In this document: piece by piece, positions 63,751 through 64,000 of the stretch
How the letters are laid out: every line of letters starts with the position of its first letter
Numbering within the stretch: the first letter of the stretch is position 1
Virus record (IMG/VR): IMGVR_UViG_3300046781_000054
Location: 28,059-92,058 of that record
Direction: 5' to 3' (one strand)
DNA length: 64,000 bases
Source: a virus
Notes under the pieces: generated by a model
The model's input: only the letters and a program-made list of their open reading frames with translations
What the model was told of the DNA's origin: nothing
Databases searched by the model: none
Position numbers and translations under genes: made by a program

Positions 63751-63861
63751 TCAGGCGTCGTGGGCGTCGTCGGTCTGCGTCTGCCGGGTGGGCCAGTGGA
63801 CGGCGAGGAAGGTCGCGGCGATTCCGGCGAAGATGAACGTGATGGTGATGAGCAGTGCCAT
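63751..63861 (-). CDS. Tiny membrane protein (36 aa)
   Basis: MALLITITFIFAGIAATFLAVHWPTRQTQTDDAHDA is one hydrophobic helix (2-21) and a short polar tail. ATG at 63861 with AAAGGAC upstream (spacing long). It is in line with the transfer operon, 35 bases before the DUF2637 gene. Streptomyces tra operons often hold such micro-membrane proteins. Confidence 0.6.
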   Translation of the reverse strand: MALLITITFIFAGIAATFLAVHWPTRQTQTDDAHDA

Positions 63862-63884
63862 GAGGGTCGGTGTCCTTTCGGGGT

Positions 63885-64000
63885 TCAGGCGTTGATCGGG
63901 ATGGCGGGGTGCGGGGCGGTCTTGTTGGTCTCGGGGAGGTTGGCGCGGGCGGCGGTGAGGTAGCGGTCGGCGTCAGCGTCCGTGAGGTCGTAGCGGTGGC
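63885..64000 (-). CDS. Partial gene at the right edge (C terminus)
   Basis: The last 37 codons read HRYDLTDADADRYLTAARANLPETNKTAPHPAIPINA then stop. A polar C-terminal end of a transfer-operon gene whose main part lies beyond the window. Nothing can be said about its function. Confidence 0.6.
   Translation of the reverse strand, partial: HRYDLTDADADRYLTAARANLPETNKTAPHPAIPINA

Overview
The window is about 70% GC with strong third-position GC bias. Its gene families (Wbl/WhiB, DciA/DUF721, TraB-like FtsK translocase, DUF2637/SpdB2-like, DUF6011-like, phiSA1p31-like) are typical of Streptomyces. It reads as part of a phage-plasmid: plasmid replication, partition and conjugation genes on the same molecule as a complete siphovirus virion and lysis module. 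The closest published concept I know of is the Streptomyces plasmid-phage pZL12/phiZL12. I cannot tell from sequence alone whether this is that element or a relative. No telomere or genome end is visible.

Layout. (1) 1-4430, minus strand: small phage/plasmid accessory genes of mostly unknown function, then a structured non-coding stretch (3695-4383) and the terminator of the partition operon. (2) 4446-10121, minus: one replication/partition operon. It starts at a promoter at 10121 with a leaderless 91-aa gene, then a J-like protein, a small acidic protein, a structured leader, an HTH replication-initiator candidate, a DciA-type helicase loader homologue, two tiny genes, parA and parB. Three identical palindromes (parS candidates) lie inside parB and just upstream of parA. 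(3) 10165-15509, minus: a small DivIVA-free accessory set, a Wbl protein with an extra HTH, two small membrane proteins, an orphan cytosine-5 methyltransferase, a Rad52-like annealing protein and a repressor-like protein made of repeated RHH-like units. (4) 15566-24307, mixed strands: WYL protein, GIY-YIG nuclease-like protein, DUF6011-like protein, two tyrosine-recombinase-family genes, a four-HTH regulator and small Zn-binding or membrane proteins. Several inverted repeats lie near these genes.

(5) 24380-53400, all minus: a siphovirus late region transcribed right to left. Order: TerS-like, TerL, portal, scaffold, decoration protein, major capsid protein, head-tail connectors, tail terminator, major tail protein, tail chaperones with a -1 frameshift, a 1756-aa tape measure, Dit-like and other tail-tip proteins, then lysin, holin-like proteins and collagen-like proteins. 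(6) 53507-54120: a lone plus-strand lipoprotein (superinfection-exclusion candidate) between head genes and transfer genes. (7) 54210-64000, minus: a conjugation region with a membrane-anchored Mrr-type nuclease, a TraB-like translocase and several Spd-like membrane proteins. Two of these genes carry a dense cluster of TGGCA/TGCCA pentamers, a candidate clt locus.

Two regulatory circuits stand out. One is a promoter class (GGGGAACAc/t, 16-nt spacer, NRNNNT, start at A) that recurs at five places. Two of these give leaderless ATG starts and three give transcripts starting with the same 12-mer. The other is a matched promoter pair (TTGCTW, 17-nt spacer containing ATGCGTTATGG, TACGKT), with a third operator copy at the start of the repeat-RHH repressor gene.
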